Shown here piece by piece: positions 10,308 to 22,649 of a DNA stretch of 64,000 bases. Position 1 is the stretch's first letter. Each line of letters opens with the position of its first letter. A program made the position numbers and the translations under genes. The stretch comes from Cycas panzhihuaensis (taxonomy: Eukaryota; Cycadophyta): the NCBI GenBank assembly GCA_023213395.1, contig CM041465.1, positions 47,189,741 through 47,253,740 on the forward strand, read 5' to 3'. A model generated the notes under the pieces. It saw only the letters and a list, made by a program, of their open reading frames with translations. It made no database searches and had not been told where the DNA came from.

Positions 10308-10620
10308 TATTAGACTGATGAGTAAAGTAGACCAATCACAAAGTCACAAATCCATTATGGAAGACTGTAACAATTCTGTAGAGTATTTAGCAGTGTTAAA
10401 AAATACCAGGGAGGTATTCCCCTTCAATTTATAGTTTTGGGGAGGTGGTGGACTACCTCAACCTAAAATTAGTCTAAATAATTAAAAAATAAATAAAATA
10501 ATATAATATACTTACTTTAGTCAATTATGGAGGTTGCATGGTAGTATTTGGTGGCTCGAGGTGTTATTTGGGGGCCTGAGGATGGCTATATGCTTCTCAA
10601 AGATGGGCATTATCCCAACA
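10308..10620 (-). repeat. 3' LTR of B
   Basis: 313 bp. On the minus strand it starts TGTTGGGATAATGCCC directly after the polypurine tract and is homologous along its whole length to 17852-18166. The opening also resembles the start of the L LTR (TGTTGGGAATAATCCC). Confidence 0.85.
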
Positions 10621-12254
10621 TTCTTCCCCATAATGTCTATTATGTAGAAATCCAAGTTTATCTTTGAATTTATGAAACTTAATCTTTCCCAATGGCTTTA
10701 TGAATATATCTATTGTTTGGTCTTCAGTGTTGTAATATACCATCTTGATCTTGCCTACTTGAACTAATTCTCGAATGAAGTGATATTGAGTTTTAATGTA
10801 TATGGTTTTGCCATGAAATACTATATTTTGTATCATTTGAATAGTGCATTAATTATCCCACCATATTTTAGTTGGCCCTTTTTTTTCCATCTAAAAGTCT
10901 TGTAGGAGTCATCATAACCATACAGTTTCACATGTACTTAAAACTACTGCTTTATATTATGCTTCTACTATACATAGGAAAACTATATTCTATTTTTGTA
11001 CCCTATGCTATAGATATTGAACCTAAATTAAAAGTGTAATGTCACCTACCCAATCTTAATCAGTATACCTAGTCGATCTAAAATTTGGTAAAGATTTATA
11101 ATACAACCCATATTCTGTTATGCCTTGTATATATCATAAGATCCTTTTTGTTACTTGCCAATGAGTAGTCTTGGGATCTTGCATAAATTTGAACACTAAA
11201 TTGATTGCATGCATAATATCTAGTCATGTTGAAGTTAAATAAATCAAACTACCAATTAATTATTTATAGAGTGTGGGATCCATAGGTGCAGAATCATCAA
11301 GTTTAGATAACTTGATCCCAACTTTAGTAGGAGTTGCTATAGGTTTATAATCATTCATCTTGAACTTTTGTAGTAAGTCTAAGGTATACTTCCTTGTTGT
11401 AAGTCTAAGGTATACTTCCTTTGAGAAATGATGATGCCATCTTCATCTTGCCATACTTCCAAACCTAAGAAGCAATGTATTAAACCAAAATCTATCATCT
11501 TAAACTCCTTACACATATCTTCCTTAAATTTTTGAGAAAGATAAGAGTCATTTCTAGTGTAGACAAGATCATCTACATAAAATTCCCTTATTAGAATGGA
11601 GTCTCCTTTAATCTTGATATATAAATTTAAATCTGATTGAGATCTTTCGAATCCTTGATCTCTGAAATATTTATCGATTCAAGAATATCATATCTTGGGA
11701 GCTTGCTTTAATCCATAGAGGGCCTTTTTAAGCTTATACACTTTGTTTGCTTCCCCCTTAACTTTAAAACCTTAGGGTTGAGAGACATAAATATCTTCTT
11801 CAGTATACCCATTAAGAAATATGATTTTAACATCCATTTGGTGAACATCCCATCCCATTTGTATAACCAAACTCATCATCATACAAATAATTTCTATACA
11901 TGTGATAGGGACAAATGTTTTACTATAATTGATGCCTTCATTTTGGGTATATCCTTTTGCTACTAGTCTAGCTTTATGTTTGTCAATTGATCTATTAGAA
12001 TAGAATTTAGTTTTGTAGATCCACTTAGTACTAATAGTCTTTTTATTGGGAGGAAGATCAACTAATTCCCAAGTATTATTTCTCACTATGGAGTGATATT
12101 CTTCCTCCATTACTTTTTTCCAAGTATCATGTATACTGGCCTTGTCAAAAGTATGAGGCTCGTGGGTCTCTATAACTTGACTCATAAGGGAAAAATTCAC
12201 CCTATGAGAATGAGTAGATTTTTTATTATAGTCATTTTCCAAGATGTTATCCAT
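10621..12254 (-). pseudogene. Copia reverse transcriptase and RNase H of B
   Basis: Minus strand. The RT start is open over 12254-11772 with WELVDLPPNKKTISTKWIYK, HKARLVAKGYTQNEGINYSK and MDVKIIFLNGYTEEDIYVSQP; the first catalytic Asp (in VHQMDVK) is kept. The active-site box FYVDDLV is intact at 11579-11568. Between 11700 and 10840 stops and small indels break the frame, including a duplicated short stretch near 11370-11415. The C-terminal RNase H piece is open over 10836-10597 and reads HGKTIYIKTQYHFIRELV and TEDQTIDIFIKPLGKIKFHK, the usual Copia end (K-T-KHI-x-x-x-x-HFIRE, TKPL). The polymerase copied element RNA and RNase H removed the template. Not functional now. Confidence 0.88.
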
Positions 12255-12581
12255 ATCATAATTCCTGTAAACCCATTTAGGTAATCTTTATGGTGGAGGT
12301 TGAGAATAGGTTCCCTCCCCACTTGATATATTGATAGTTTATCTTAAATCTTGCCTATGTGGTACATATTTAGACCTAGTAGTAGAATCAAGATTTATTA
12401 TGATACATTTTTCCTTGTTTCAATCATTATCAGTATGATAACAATCATTTTCTTGGAATTTGACATATTTACTCACCATGACTTTTCATGTTTTAGGATC
12501 ATAAACCTTATAAGATTTGGAGATATCATTGTGCCTAATGAATATACATTTGGTGTTGTGATCATCTAGCTTAAAGCTTCT

Positions 12582-13826
12582 TCATTCAGGAACATGAGCA
12601 TAAGATAAGCATATAAAAACTCTTAAATGATGGATACTAGGTTTGTATCTAGTCCAAGCTTCTTCAAGATCCATCCATCTAAGTGCTTTAGTGGTACATC
12701 TATTAAGTGAATAGATAGTAGTATGGACTACCTCATCCCAAAATTCATGTCCTAATCTTTTATCCTTTAACATACACCTCGCCATCTTAACTATGGCATA
12801 GTTCTTCCTTTCATCTACACCATTTTACTGAGGGGTGTAGGGATTTGTAAGTTGTCTCCTTATTCTATGATGTGAACAATAGGCCTTGGACTTATTTAAG
12901 ATGAAGTCTCCCCTATTGTCTAAGCTTAGGGAGAGGATATTATGTCCACTTTATCTCTCCATATAGGTTTTGAAGTGAACAAAGTATTATAATGTATTTG
13001 AATTGAACTTTAAGAAATAAACTCAAGTTTTTCTTATATAATCATCAATGAATGTGATGAAGTATCTAACTCTTTCCAATGAGAGAACATCCATAGGGCC
13101 AAAAATATCCATGTATACTAGTTGGAGAGGTCCATTTGCTTTATAACTACTATCTGGAAAACTTTCTCTATGTTGTTTTCCAAGGAGGCACACTTCACAA
13201 ATATTTTTATCCACTTCAATATGTGGTAAACCATCAACCATTTCTTCATTAGTGATAGATTATTATAATTTAAGTGACCAAATCTCTTGTGCCACATCAT
13301 TATTAAGCTTGATTATTGTTCTCAAAGCATAAGTGTCAAAAGGAGTAAGGACTAGCTTAAAAAGTTTATCCTTAGTCATTTTACCCTTAGTAACTATCAC
13401 CTTATTTTTTATTTTATCTTTAATAACACATTCTCCATTGTCAAATATGACTTTATAATCCTAACCTATCATCTGTCCTACTGATAAAAGGTTCTTCTTC
13501 AAGGCTAGGACATAAAGTACATCATCAAGATTTTGGGTGTTTTTTTATTCTATCTATAGAACTATATTACCTCTTCCTATGGACTCATGAGAGGTGTCAT
13601 CAACAAACATAATGAACCTTTTCCTAGTTCTATTTATAGTTTGGAATATATGTTGTTTGTAGGTCATATAGGTGGAACAATTTGAATCGATATACCAATT
13701 ATCATCTTGTTCATCATGAGTAATAAAACTAGATAGAAAGAGATGAATGTTCTTCCTTGCTTCCAAAACTATATTGTCACTTCCTTTAGTTGATGGGCCA
13801 TGTTTCGTAAAATATTTATCTTCCAT
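12582..13826 (-). pseudogene. Copia protease and integrase of B
   Basis: Minus strand. Protease near 13700-13500: NWYIDSNCSTYM (D-S-G become D-S-N) and HESIGRGNIVL. Integrase zinc-binding region at 13300-13180: MWHKRFGHLNYNNLSLMKK and NICEVCLLGKQHRESFPDSS, with the His and Cys pairs kept. Catalytic core: QLVYMDIFGPM (first Asp) and FITFIDDYIRKT to 13023. The second Asp and the Glu fall in a damaged stretch (13020-12790). The end reads MARCMLKDKRLGHEFWDEVV and WTRYKPSIHHLRVFICLSYA at 12785-12582. Integrase joined element DNA to the chromosome. Several stops and frame changes are present. Confidence 0.85.
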
Positions 13827-13829
13827 GTG

Positions 13830-14876
13830 ACCAATTCAATTGCATAGACCAATCCAATTGCAAAATATGCAATGAAGTGAACCCCTTCTTCTAAAACTAA
13901 GACTTCTACTACAAGGATAGGACCTATCAATATAGGATGGTCTTCCCCTTTCCATAAATGGGGCTTGATTATCCCTTTGTCTGTTATTGGGATAATTGAA
14001 GTTGGTCTTTTAAGATTACATGTCCCCTTAATAGTTAGGACAATATTGGTTTATCCTATAGTGCCTTTCTTGACTTTGGTATCTATTGTAACTAGCATTC
14101 CTTTGATTAGCTTCTTGTTGTCTTTAATGTGGAGCTTAATACTTTGGTTGCCTTTCTTGTTTAGGGTTTCTATTTCTCTTTTTTGGGGATTGGTCCCTAG
14201 ATTTAGAGGTACCATCTTGAGAATTTTATTGTATCCTTACTTTGGTTACAAAGGCATGTTCAAGCAATTCATTTGTATTCTATTATTCCTCAATTGCCAT
14301 CAATAGGGTACTTAGTTCTTTTGTTTTTAAGGTACTCAAGTCTTTTGATACTCTGATACTAATTGCCATCATTTCAAATCTTTTCATTATACTAACACAT
14401 CTTAGGATTTATTCAACCACTCTTTGTTTAGTTAATGTGTCCCCAAGAGATCTTATTTGATTAACAATATCTTGCACCTTAGTCATGAATTCATTTACTG
14501 ATTCATTGGGCACCATCCTTAGATTTTTAAATTTGCTCCTTAGAGTTTATAATTTGGATGAAGTAATCCACTCATAGATCAATTGTAAGGTGTTCTAATT
14601 TTCTTTAGATTTTGTTGACTCACTTATTTTAGGAAATATATGGTCTTCTAGTGTATAAAATATTAGCGCAAGTGCCTCATTATCCTTCTTGACATTTTTC
14701 TTATAAGTTAATTTCTTAAGATTTGTTGGATTTTATCCTAATTCGGTATACTCTATTCTCATTATATCTCACATATCATTAGCTATAAGGATGGGTCTCA
14801 TCCTCCTACTCTAATTTTAAAAATTAAAATCATTAAACTTAAGGATGATTAAGTCGCCAAAGTTGGCTGCCATTAT
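13830..14876 (-). pseudogene. Copia gag of B
   Basis: Minus-strand ATG at 14876-14874 opens MAANFGDLIILKFNDFNF, then SRRMRPILIAND, KDNEALALIFYTLEDHIFPK and ISESTKSKE. Compared with L, the Trp codons of NFLNW and MWDIV are stops here (TGG to TAG/TGA) and Gln codons are TAA, giving a run of nonsense changes in an alignable frame. The central part matches L around VVERILRC, and the tail holds a Gln/Asn/Pro-rich region with a zinc knuckle near 13870. Open frames on the plus strand (13965-14306, 14242-14460) are shadows of this gene. Confidence 0.82.
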
Positions 14877-17837
14877 TTCTCAAGTAAGGTTTTGATAAAT
14901 GTCCTTTTGACAAGAATGTCTTTAAATATAATTATCTAAATAAGGTTTTAAAGTTGTCCCAAAATAAAGTTTTATAGTTATCCCCAAATGTTTAATAAGT
15001 GTCCTAGTCCCTAAAAAGGTTTCTAGGCTCTAAGTTTAAGTTTCTCTAAGGGAAGCCTTCAGTTACAATCCTATCTAGAGGTGATTGCCCATAAGTAGTA
15101 AACTAAGGACCCACTATACTAGTACGTGAGATCTTATCTTGATATACCTCAGTATGTGAGTTGCTAAGAATGTACAAAGACCCCCCTAAATTTGTTTATC
15201 CACTTGCATAGGTCTTATGCCTAGCGAAAGATCTAGTAGTAATGGCTTTACTAACCAAGGCATTCACCCTCTCTAAGTCTAGCCTTGGTCTCTAAACTCT
15301 AAAAATAGATAGATTCTTCACCTCAGTCTGCCACCTAATACACCTGATAGCTAGTGACATTCCTCAATTAATATGAGTAGGCTAAAGACATGTGCGTGGT
15401 GGTAACTTTAGGGGTCATAACCATTCCCCTTGTAAGGCTAGAAATAGAGTGGTTGATTCAAGTGATTATTTGTTTTAATATGAGAAAAATAAGTATTAAA
15501 TGTGGTCTTTCTTAGATGACAAAGTATTCCTTTTAAAATCAAGAAATAAAAGAAACTTTAATAAGCAAGACTAATACTCTTTCAAATAAAAAGTGATAAA
15601 TAATACTTTTGAATCAATTTCACTATGAAAAATGAAGTAAAATGATCAAAATATTTCTTTTTAATGAAGTAGGATGAATGCAAATGTGCAATCTATTATC
15701 TTTCAACTTAAAAATGCTCCTTAAAAGATAATGTAAATAACTTTGTTTGAAAGGAAACTATATGCACCTTTTCCAAGCATTTAATTGATCAATGAGGAGC
15801 CAAAATATGACCCAAAGGAATGAAACTTTTAATATTCAAATACAAGGCAATGAAACTTTTGAAATGATGACCAATATTCAACTTATAGTCCTTTTAAGTA
15901 ATGATGAATGTATGAGTCCTTAAAATAAAGAACTATAATGTATGTATGTAAAAATATAATGAGATGCTTAAAGGAAATGAGCCTTAAAAGCTTAAAAGAG
16001 CCAAAAAATAACTTGTAACTATGCACTATAATGCACTTATCAAGCTTTCAATATACAATGGCTTTAAGGCAAACAAAATGTTCCTTTAACTAGTGAACCA
16101 ATAAGCTTAAGATATATAAAATTTCTAGCAAATATTTCTTAAAATAATGTAAATGAAATAAAGAAATATTCTTTTGTAGATTCACATGTAAACTAGGTGT
16201 AATTTTGAACTATTTAAGAAGATCTAAGACCTTAAATAACCAAAAAATCTTAAAGAAATCTTTTAGATTCATATTTTTGTGTTAAACAAAGAGAATGATA
16301 ATGATAAGGAGTACCAATTTGTCACTTTGATACAAATAGTATTCCTGGTTTTCAAGAAGCTAAAAATGAGGCTAAAGAGTTAAAAAATAACTTATAAGCT
16401 TATAGAATCAAGAAAATATTATCAATAATTGATTAGTGTCTAGATAATAAATGAGTATATTTAGTTAGAATAAAAAATTTGGCTCAAAATATTAGAAAAC
16501 TTGACTAACTAGGACCAAATCAGAGCCTCAAATTCAATGGCTTTAAGGACTTACAAAACAATGTTAGAATATAACAAAAACTACTTTAATATATAAAGCA
16601 CCAAAAAATATGGAAAATAAAGTTATAGAACTTAAGATATTTAAAAACAATGCAAGGAAACTTTTTAGGAATCTAAACAGGAATTGGGGGGTGGGGGGGT
16701 GTCGAGCCCCTTTGAACAATGAGGTCTAGTCACCTGGGGATCAATATGACTACCTGCTAAGGCTTGAAGGGACCTACAGAATTTAGAAATTATCAAATAG
16801 GGCTAAATGTTCTAAAATATAAATTAATTAAAAATACCTTATACAATTTGAAATCCACTTTAAAAAAGGGTCATATGGAGCAAAATATGACCAAGGCCTT
16901 GAGTAGGAGTGGGCTAATGCCAAGCTTTACACCCAAATTTCAAAAAAAAAAAAATGATTAAATTAACTCAAAACTTTAGAAAAAAATAAAATAAAATAAA
17001 TATTAATCATACGATAGGATTGACATGCACATACAAAGAGGCTGGTGATCCAAAGAGGATTTCTCTCTCAATACTTGATCAATTCTTGATCTGTCTTCTC
17101 TGCTAGTAAGATGACTTAGAGATAGATAGAATGAGTAGTCATAAGTGCTAGTTTTGTTAGCTTAATAGAGAGCTATAATAGTTTTAAAAAAAGAGTTTCT
17201 CCCTAAACTTGAAAAATAAAAAATGGAGAGGAAAACACATATTAGATCAATAAAAAATAGATCAAAAAACTATCAAATGGGATCAAGAATCTTCTTAATG
17301 TATCATGTTTGCATGGGGTCAAATAGGTGCTCTAGATGGAGATGTACCAAAGACAGAGACACCACATAGGGCCAACATAGGCAGAGATGCCACACAGGGA
17401 GATGCCAAATGGAAACATAGAGGAATGAAGAGAACAAATGCCACAAAGCATGCATGTTTTTATAGGAGATATTTAGAGCATCATGGGACTCAAATAGGAA
17501 ATCGCAGAGACAACATAGAGGGATGTAACTCCATAGAGGATCACGTAGAGGCTCTATGGCAAAGAACCAGCACACAAAGCATACAAAAGGGTCACACAAA
17601 GTCATACAAGGTCACAAACAGGCATAAATATACTAGAGGGCCTAGACACAATGAGGAACAACTCATAGAAAATTTAAATAGAGGATGAATGGCTCTCAAA
17701 TCTAAGAATAAACATAATATATAGTGTATATAAAAGTAAATCAATTATATATGAAGGTATAATGTAAAATACAAAAGATTTTAATGAAAAACTATAGTAA
17801 ATCACTAAAAACATTAGTAATACAAAGGACGTGGCAC
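14877..17837 (-). other. Long leader of B (about 3 kb) with conserved block
   Basis: Non-coding. The block 15010-15440 is the family leader block. 15440-16690 is A-rich without a gene. 16690-16900 matches the A2 leader. 17290-17700 is a relatively GC-rich stretch with repeated CATAGAG/CTCTATG words that resembles the 58.5-59.3 kb part of the L leader. Its plus-strand 127-codon frame (17305-17688) is judged a by-product. A G-run GGGGGGTGGGGGGGTG lies near 16686. Confidence 0.6.
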
Positions 17838-17849
17838 ACTCTAATACCA
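17838..17849 (-). promoter_or_regulatory. Primer-binding site of B
   Basis: Minus strand TGGTATTAGAGT, two transitions from TGGTATCAGAGC, placed two bases after the LTR end as in element L. Confidence 0.82.
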
Positions 17850-17851
17850 AA

Positions 17852-18166
17852 TGTTGGACTAAGGAGCAAAGTAGGCTGATCACAAAGTTACAAATCCATC
17901 ATTAAAGAATGTAATAATTCTATAGAGTATTTGATAGTGTTAAAAAATAATAGGGAGGTATTCCCCTTTAATTTATTATTTTGGGGAGGTAGTAGACTGC
18001 CTAAACCTAATGTTAGTCCAAATAAGTAAAAAAAAAAAAAAAAAATAATACAATATACTTACCTTAGTCATCTACAAAGGCTACATGGTAGTATTTGATG
18101 GCCTAAGGTGCTATTTAGGTGACTGAGGATGGCTATACTCTTCTCAAAGATAGGATTATCCTAATA
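17852..18166 (-). repeat. 5' LTR of B
   Basis: 315 bp, homologous to 10308-10620. On the minus strand it ends AGTCCAACA before the primer site. Followed on the plus strand by AAATA (18167-18171), the right copy of the target duplication. An A-run sits at 18030-18046. Confidence 0.85.
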
Positions 18167-18171
18167 AAATA

Positions 18172-18655
18172 AAGTTGTTAAAGTTCATGGAGGTCAAATG
18201 GATGCTTAAGACTGCAAACAACCAAATAGACTAAAAAAACTTTCTAAAAATGCTTGCAACAGGATCTTGGCACCACTAGAAGAATGTTACAACTAACATA
18301 ACTTTATTTGGATGCGAGATATAGTTGCCACAAATGAACTAAGGTTGAAAAATGGGCCAAAATAGAGCCTTTTCAATAAAAATAGAACTATAGGCTACGT
18401 GATCTACAACATACCTAAAACTTAACAAATATACACTAATACAAACTCATAAACACTAGAAGGAGGGTTAGATTACATGAGTGCTTTTAGATATTAAGAA
18501 AAATATTAAAAAATATGAGAATGGGGTGTTGTTATGAGTAAACAAGCCTTCATTTCTCTCTTATTTCTCAGAAAATTAATACCAAATAAAGATATATATG
18601 TAATATAAATTAAATATTTATCACTACATGTTTCATAACATGCTTTGATACTAAA
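18172..18655 (-). other. Leader of A2, LTR-proximal part, with primer site 18642-18653
   Basis: Continuation of A2 beyond the B insertion. GCTTTGATACTA at 18642-18653 is TAGTATCAAAGC on the minus strand, a decayed tRNA-Met primer site two bases from the LTR. No gene visible. Confidence 0.6.
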
Positions 18656-18928
18656 TGATGGATAAATGGGAGTTAGAGGGAGCGAAATATTATAACAAAG
18701 GATAATATTAAGTAAAATTCAAGCATAATGGTAGTGTTAAAAAACACCAGGGTCTTATATCCCCTTATATAAATAGATAGAAGTTGAGTGGGAGCCCAAT
18801 CTCTACTATCAATTGGTGTTTAAAAACATTGTTAATAAAACCTACACATGGCTAGGTTAGCTTCATAAATTCTTATGTTGGCGCACCCACCATGTGATGT
18901 TATCAACCCAAATGGGAATTATTTAACA
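18656..18928 (-). repeat. 5' LTR of A2
   Basis: 273 bp. Minus-strand end CCATCA followed by TT and the primer site, as in L (CCATCA-TT-TGGTATC). Internally AGTGTTAAAAAACACCAGGG matches AGTGTTAAAAAATACCAGGG of the B LTR. The 5' edge TGTTAAATAATTCCC resembles TGTTGGGAATAATCCC of L. Confidence 0.7.
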
Positions 18929-19706
18929 TCACTAGAGTTGTATAAGAGAGAAATATGCTCCTACAACAATATTATATACCCACCATGGGCATTATAAATT
19001 TAAATTAATGTTGTTCATACTCACCAATGCCTCCTCCACCTTATAAGCATTAATAAGTAAGGTTTTACCCACCAAGGTATTATTTTTATTAATGACATCT
19101 TAATCTATAGTAAGAGTTAGAAAAACCATATCCCTTATGTCAACAAGATCTTAAGCACCTTACTAGAAAATAAGATCTTTGTTAAATTCTCTAAATCTAC
19201 CTTTTTCAAATAAGAAGATAGATATTTAGGTTATATTATAAGCCAAGAAGGAGATAAGGTCAATATGAAAAATTTGAAGACTATTTAAAATTAGCCTAGT
19301 CCAAGAAATAATACCTAATTGAGAGGTTTCTTAGAATTAACAGGGTATTATAGGTTATTTTCTAGGATCTATACTTAGGAAACCTTAGTACTAAAAAACT
19401 TACTTAAGAAAGAAACCTTCTAATGGAGTTAGTAGGTAGAATAATTCTTTTAGAGATTAAAAGCAATTATGAACTTAATTCTTATGTTAACCTCACCTAA
19501 CTTATCCAAACCATTCACCATTGAATGTGATGCATCTGGGATTAGAATAGGAGTAGTACTCATACATGAAGAAAGATCAATTACCTTAAAAAGTAAGAAA
19601 TTAAATAATTGTGAATAACTCAAATCAACATATGATAAAGAAGTGCTTACCATAGTGAATGCCCTACAAAAAATGATAATAAGATCTTTTAGGTACTAAA
19701 TTGAAG
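18929..19706 (+). pseudogene. Ty3/Gypsy RT-RNase H remnant of K, first part
   Basis: Plus-strand reading from about 18990: KFKLMLFILTNASSTL corresponds to the Gypsy RT block MPFGLTNAPATF, followed by a damaged YxDD region, a connection segment equivalent to YLGHIISQEGV (19220-19265), LRGFLRINRVL (19320-19350) and the RNase H start KPFTIECDASGIRIGVVL (near 19505-19560; family FTIECDASGIGIGAVL), then SKKLNN and STYDKEVLTIVNALQKM. Many stops. It is cut on the left by A2 and interrupted on the right by element D. The catalytic Asp of RNase H (ECDAS) is kept. Confidence 0.8.
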
Positions 19707-20013
19707 TGATCATAAATTAAATTTACTTCCTCAAATGTAAAAGTAAGCTAAAATAAAAGCTAAATAGGAAAAATTTATGTTAGGAACCAAGTGCTAAATA
19801 AAATTAAAATTAACACAAAAATAAAACTTACATAATGAATTGGAGGTATCACCTATTTATAAGTGCCAATATGGATACCTATTAAAAAATTAACTTCTAT
19901 AGTAATATTAATAATAAAATAATATCTTCTTAATATAAAAACTAATTTCTTTCTAATAATCATAAAATTAACTTCTAATAAAATACTAACTCTCCCTTAA
20001 TGGATTAGGATCA
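19707..20013 (-). repeat. 3' LTR of D
   Basis: 307 bp, same length as and homologous to 22343-22649. A purine-rich minus-strand run (GAAGGAGGAATGG) just outside its upper edge may be the polypurine tract. Confidence 0.7.
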
Positions 20014-22342
20014 TTATAATCCATTCCTCCTTCAAAGTATACTTCACTTATGAACAATTGTGATCTTGTTGTTTGATGTCTAGAGCATGTATTTATTTAT
20101 ATATGTATTTAATCGTTTACTTATTAAGGCTAAAATATCACTAGATTTTACTTCTCCTTTATTTTATCTTATGGAAGGAACCCATATATATCTTCTTCCT
20201 ACTTGTGATAGTGCTTTGTTTGGAATTACTCTTATATGTAACTCTATTCTTGATTGACCTTGAGATCTATGTGTTATAAGGTCTTGCCTCATGCTTACAT
20301 ATTATGCCCACTTACATTTATCCTTATGGAAAATTTAAGGGAATTTAGTAAAAATATATGGATTATAAACATTGTATTAGGGAGGTCCATTTTGAGAATA
20401 CAGGGTAGGGATGTAAAAGTGGAATTACATATAGAGAATGAAAAATGTAAAAAGTAGATTACATGATGGAAGATATATATAGATGTATTTAAAGGATAGA
20501 TAATTAAAAAATGTGGGCTATAAATGCTATAAATGAGTTATATTAGGGAGAAAACTAGGAGGAATTATATATAGGGATATGATTAACAATTATGATATAT
20601 AAGGGCTAGGTTGGATAAGAGGTAGATAAAAAGAACTTTCAGATGATGTAGACAATGTTATATAGAATGAAAGGTAAGTGAATTTGGATTTATATATGAA
20701 CTTAGTGTTGATGAGGTTAGAGGGAATGAGTAGGGACTAAGGGCTAAGCATTCTTTTTGGGAAAAGTTTTTCAATAATGGTATGTGAAGGTGTTTTATGG
20801 AGTAATATAAAAGGTTAAGAGAAAAATACACATGGTAGTAAGAAGGTTGGTAGTAGGATGAGTGGGGATTCAAAGAGAAAAATTCAATACTTTATAAAGT
20901 GGGTATATAATGATAGAACTAGGGATTAAAGCTTATTGAAAGGGATAAGGAATATGGAAATAATGATAAAGAAATTTCTTAAGGAATAAGACATGAAAAG
21001 GTGTATTAAGTGAAATAAGAATTTTATTTACTAAAAGTTTGGAATTTATGGATTTAAGTTTTAGTTTAGTTATAGGATCTTGTTGTAAAAGGGGTAAGGG
21101 ATTTATCAGGGATATAAAATTTAAAAAATTAAGATGAACAAGGAAACTTCCAAAAGAAATAAACAAATATAAGATAGGATTAGAGTATAAAGCAAGTACC
21201 TTTTTAGAGGTATCTTGTGTCTTAATTCCTTCACTGAGCTTCTCAATGATAGTTATTTCCTAACTTGATCCATGCATATCACTTGTCTTTTCATTATATT
21301 ATTAATTAATAATTTTCTTACTAGATAGTTTTTCAATTAGCTCAGCTAGTTCTTTCCCTTATTCTTCCTAATTTTTTATTTTCTCATAAAGAGCTTTTGG
21401 TTCTATTATTACCTCCTAAAGTACATCTTATATTCTTGATAGGACTTCCTATTAAAAAATTTTAATGTTTTCTTATCACTATTCTTCCTTGAGACTTTTA
21501 AAAGTTTTACCATTTTTGTAATCTCCCTAATATTTATCTTTCCACTTCTTGACCATTTTAACAAAATTGATTAAGAAACATCTTGAGAAAACCACTCATC
21601 TAGTCTAATAAAAAAGTGCTTTCATTGCCCACTCATAAGAATTCCATCTAAATATGGCATAATAATTGGGAAGAAAACTCTTTTTCTACTTGGGGTAAAA
21701 TCTTAATGCATTCTTTAATTTTATTCAACCATTCTATAGGTTATACTCCTCACCTCTAGTAAAAATGGGGATATTTGACTTTATTGTTAGGCATCAACTT
21801 CAAATAATAGTTATAATAATAAAAAATCTATAAAATACATCAAATCATAGCTTATAATAATATACTTTGATTCTATAGATAAAATCAAATTTTGATACTT
21901 ATAGTAGAAGTCATAGCCCCTTTAAGGTAGATCACAATCAAGGTTTTTGGTGACTACAGTAGTATCTCTTACTAAAATATTGGTATCTTTTGCCTCTTAT
22001 ATCTAATTAATTTAAAATTACACCCAAAGGAAAGTATATATTGAGACACATAAATTTAAAAAATAATTGAGATCAATCAATCACCTTTAGCTAAAGTTAT
22101 AGTTATTTAAAGTTGTAATAGTGGATTTCATGCCCTAAAAGAAATGATAGATAGTAATCTAAATTAACTTCCTTATAATTTTTATAAGTTTTCTCTAAAA
22201 CTTATAGTATAACTATTTAAAATTTATAGAATAGTCGTAGTAGACTTTATTTTATGATTATTTTCTTAAAATTATTTTGTTTATACTCTTAAAAATGTAG
22301 ATCTTTTATAGGCCAAAAATAAAGCTTGGATACCACTTAAAG
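20014..22342 (-). other. Interior of D, no certain gene
   Basis: AT-rich. Includes the primer site at 22324-22335. I see no integrase, RT or protease motif on either strand, so D is either non-autonomous or too decayed to read. Confidence 0.45.
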
Positions 22343-22649
22343 TGATCATAAATTAGATCTATTTCCTCAAACATTAAAAAAATTTAAATAAAATATAAAT
22401 AGGAAAAATTATCCAAGAAACCAAGTGCCAAATAAAATTAGGATTAACCTAAAAATAAAACTTACATAATAATTTGGGAGTCTTCCTTATTTATAAGGTG
22501 TCAATATGGCTCCTTATTAAAAAATCAACTTTAATGATAATATTAATAATAAAATACTAACTTCATAATATTAAAACTAACTTCTTTATAATAATAATAA
22601 AACTAACTTCTAATAAAATACCTATTTTTATTCAATAGATTATGATCTA
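22343..22649 (-). repeat. 5' LTR of D
   Basis: 307 bp, homologous to 19707-20013; the shared run AAAATAAAACTTACATAAT shows the relationship. It lies next to the primer site at 22324-22335. Confidence 0.7.

Larger units (their letters stand above)
10308..18166 (-). mobile_element. Complete but decayed Copia element B (minus strand)
   Basis: 7.86-kb element with LTRs at 18166-17852 (5') and 10620-10308 (3'), primer site 17849-17838, leader 17837-14877, gag, protease, integrase, RT and RNase H in Copia order, a polypurine tract (GGGGAAGAA, 10629-10621) and target duplication AAATA. The LTRs differ visibly, by eye about one base in six to eight over the first 110 bp, so the insertion is old. It split the leader of A2. 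Its proteins match element L. Confidence 0.88.
8196..18928 (-). mobile_element. Copia element A2 (minus strand), interrupted by B and cut by A1
   Basis: Minus-strand order: LTR 18928-18656, primer site 18653-18642, leader 18655-18172, interruption by element B (18171-10303), rest of leader 10302-8758, gag 8757-8230, then element A1. Gag and leader block match elements B and L, so all three are one Copia family. The remaining gag and pol would lie left of A1, outside the window. The element is old, with numerous stops. Confidence 0.7.
19707..22649 (-). mobile_element. Short LTR element D (minus strand), inserted in K RNase H
   Basis: Two homologous 307-bp LTRs at 19707-20013 and 22343-22649, with inner termini TGATCATAAATTA and outer ends GGATCA (decayed to GATCTA in the right copy). 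GCTTGGATACCA at 22324-22335 is TGGTATCCAAGC on the minus strand, a tRNA-Met-like primer site, which fixes the orientation. The 2.3-kb interior has no recognisable pol; minus-strand open frames at 20658-20873 and 20933-21166 show no known motif, and 21200-21760 may be a worn gag. No clean target duplication. K reading resumes after it. Confidence 0.72.

Noticed and set aside
13965-14460. Plus-strand frames of 113 and 72 codons, hydrophobic
   Set aside because: They are antisense shadows of the B gag, whose minus-strand reading aligns with gag of L.
17305-17688. 127-codon plus-strand frame in the leader of B
   Set aside because: No motif, and the related stretch of L is a word-repetitive non-coding leader without a matching frame.
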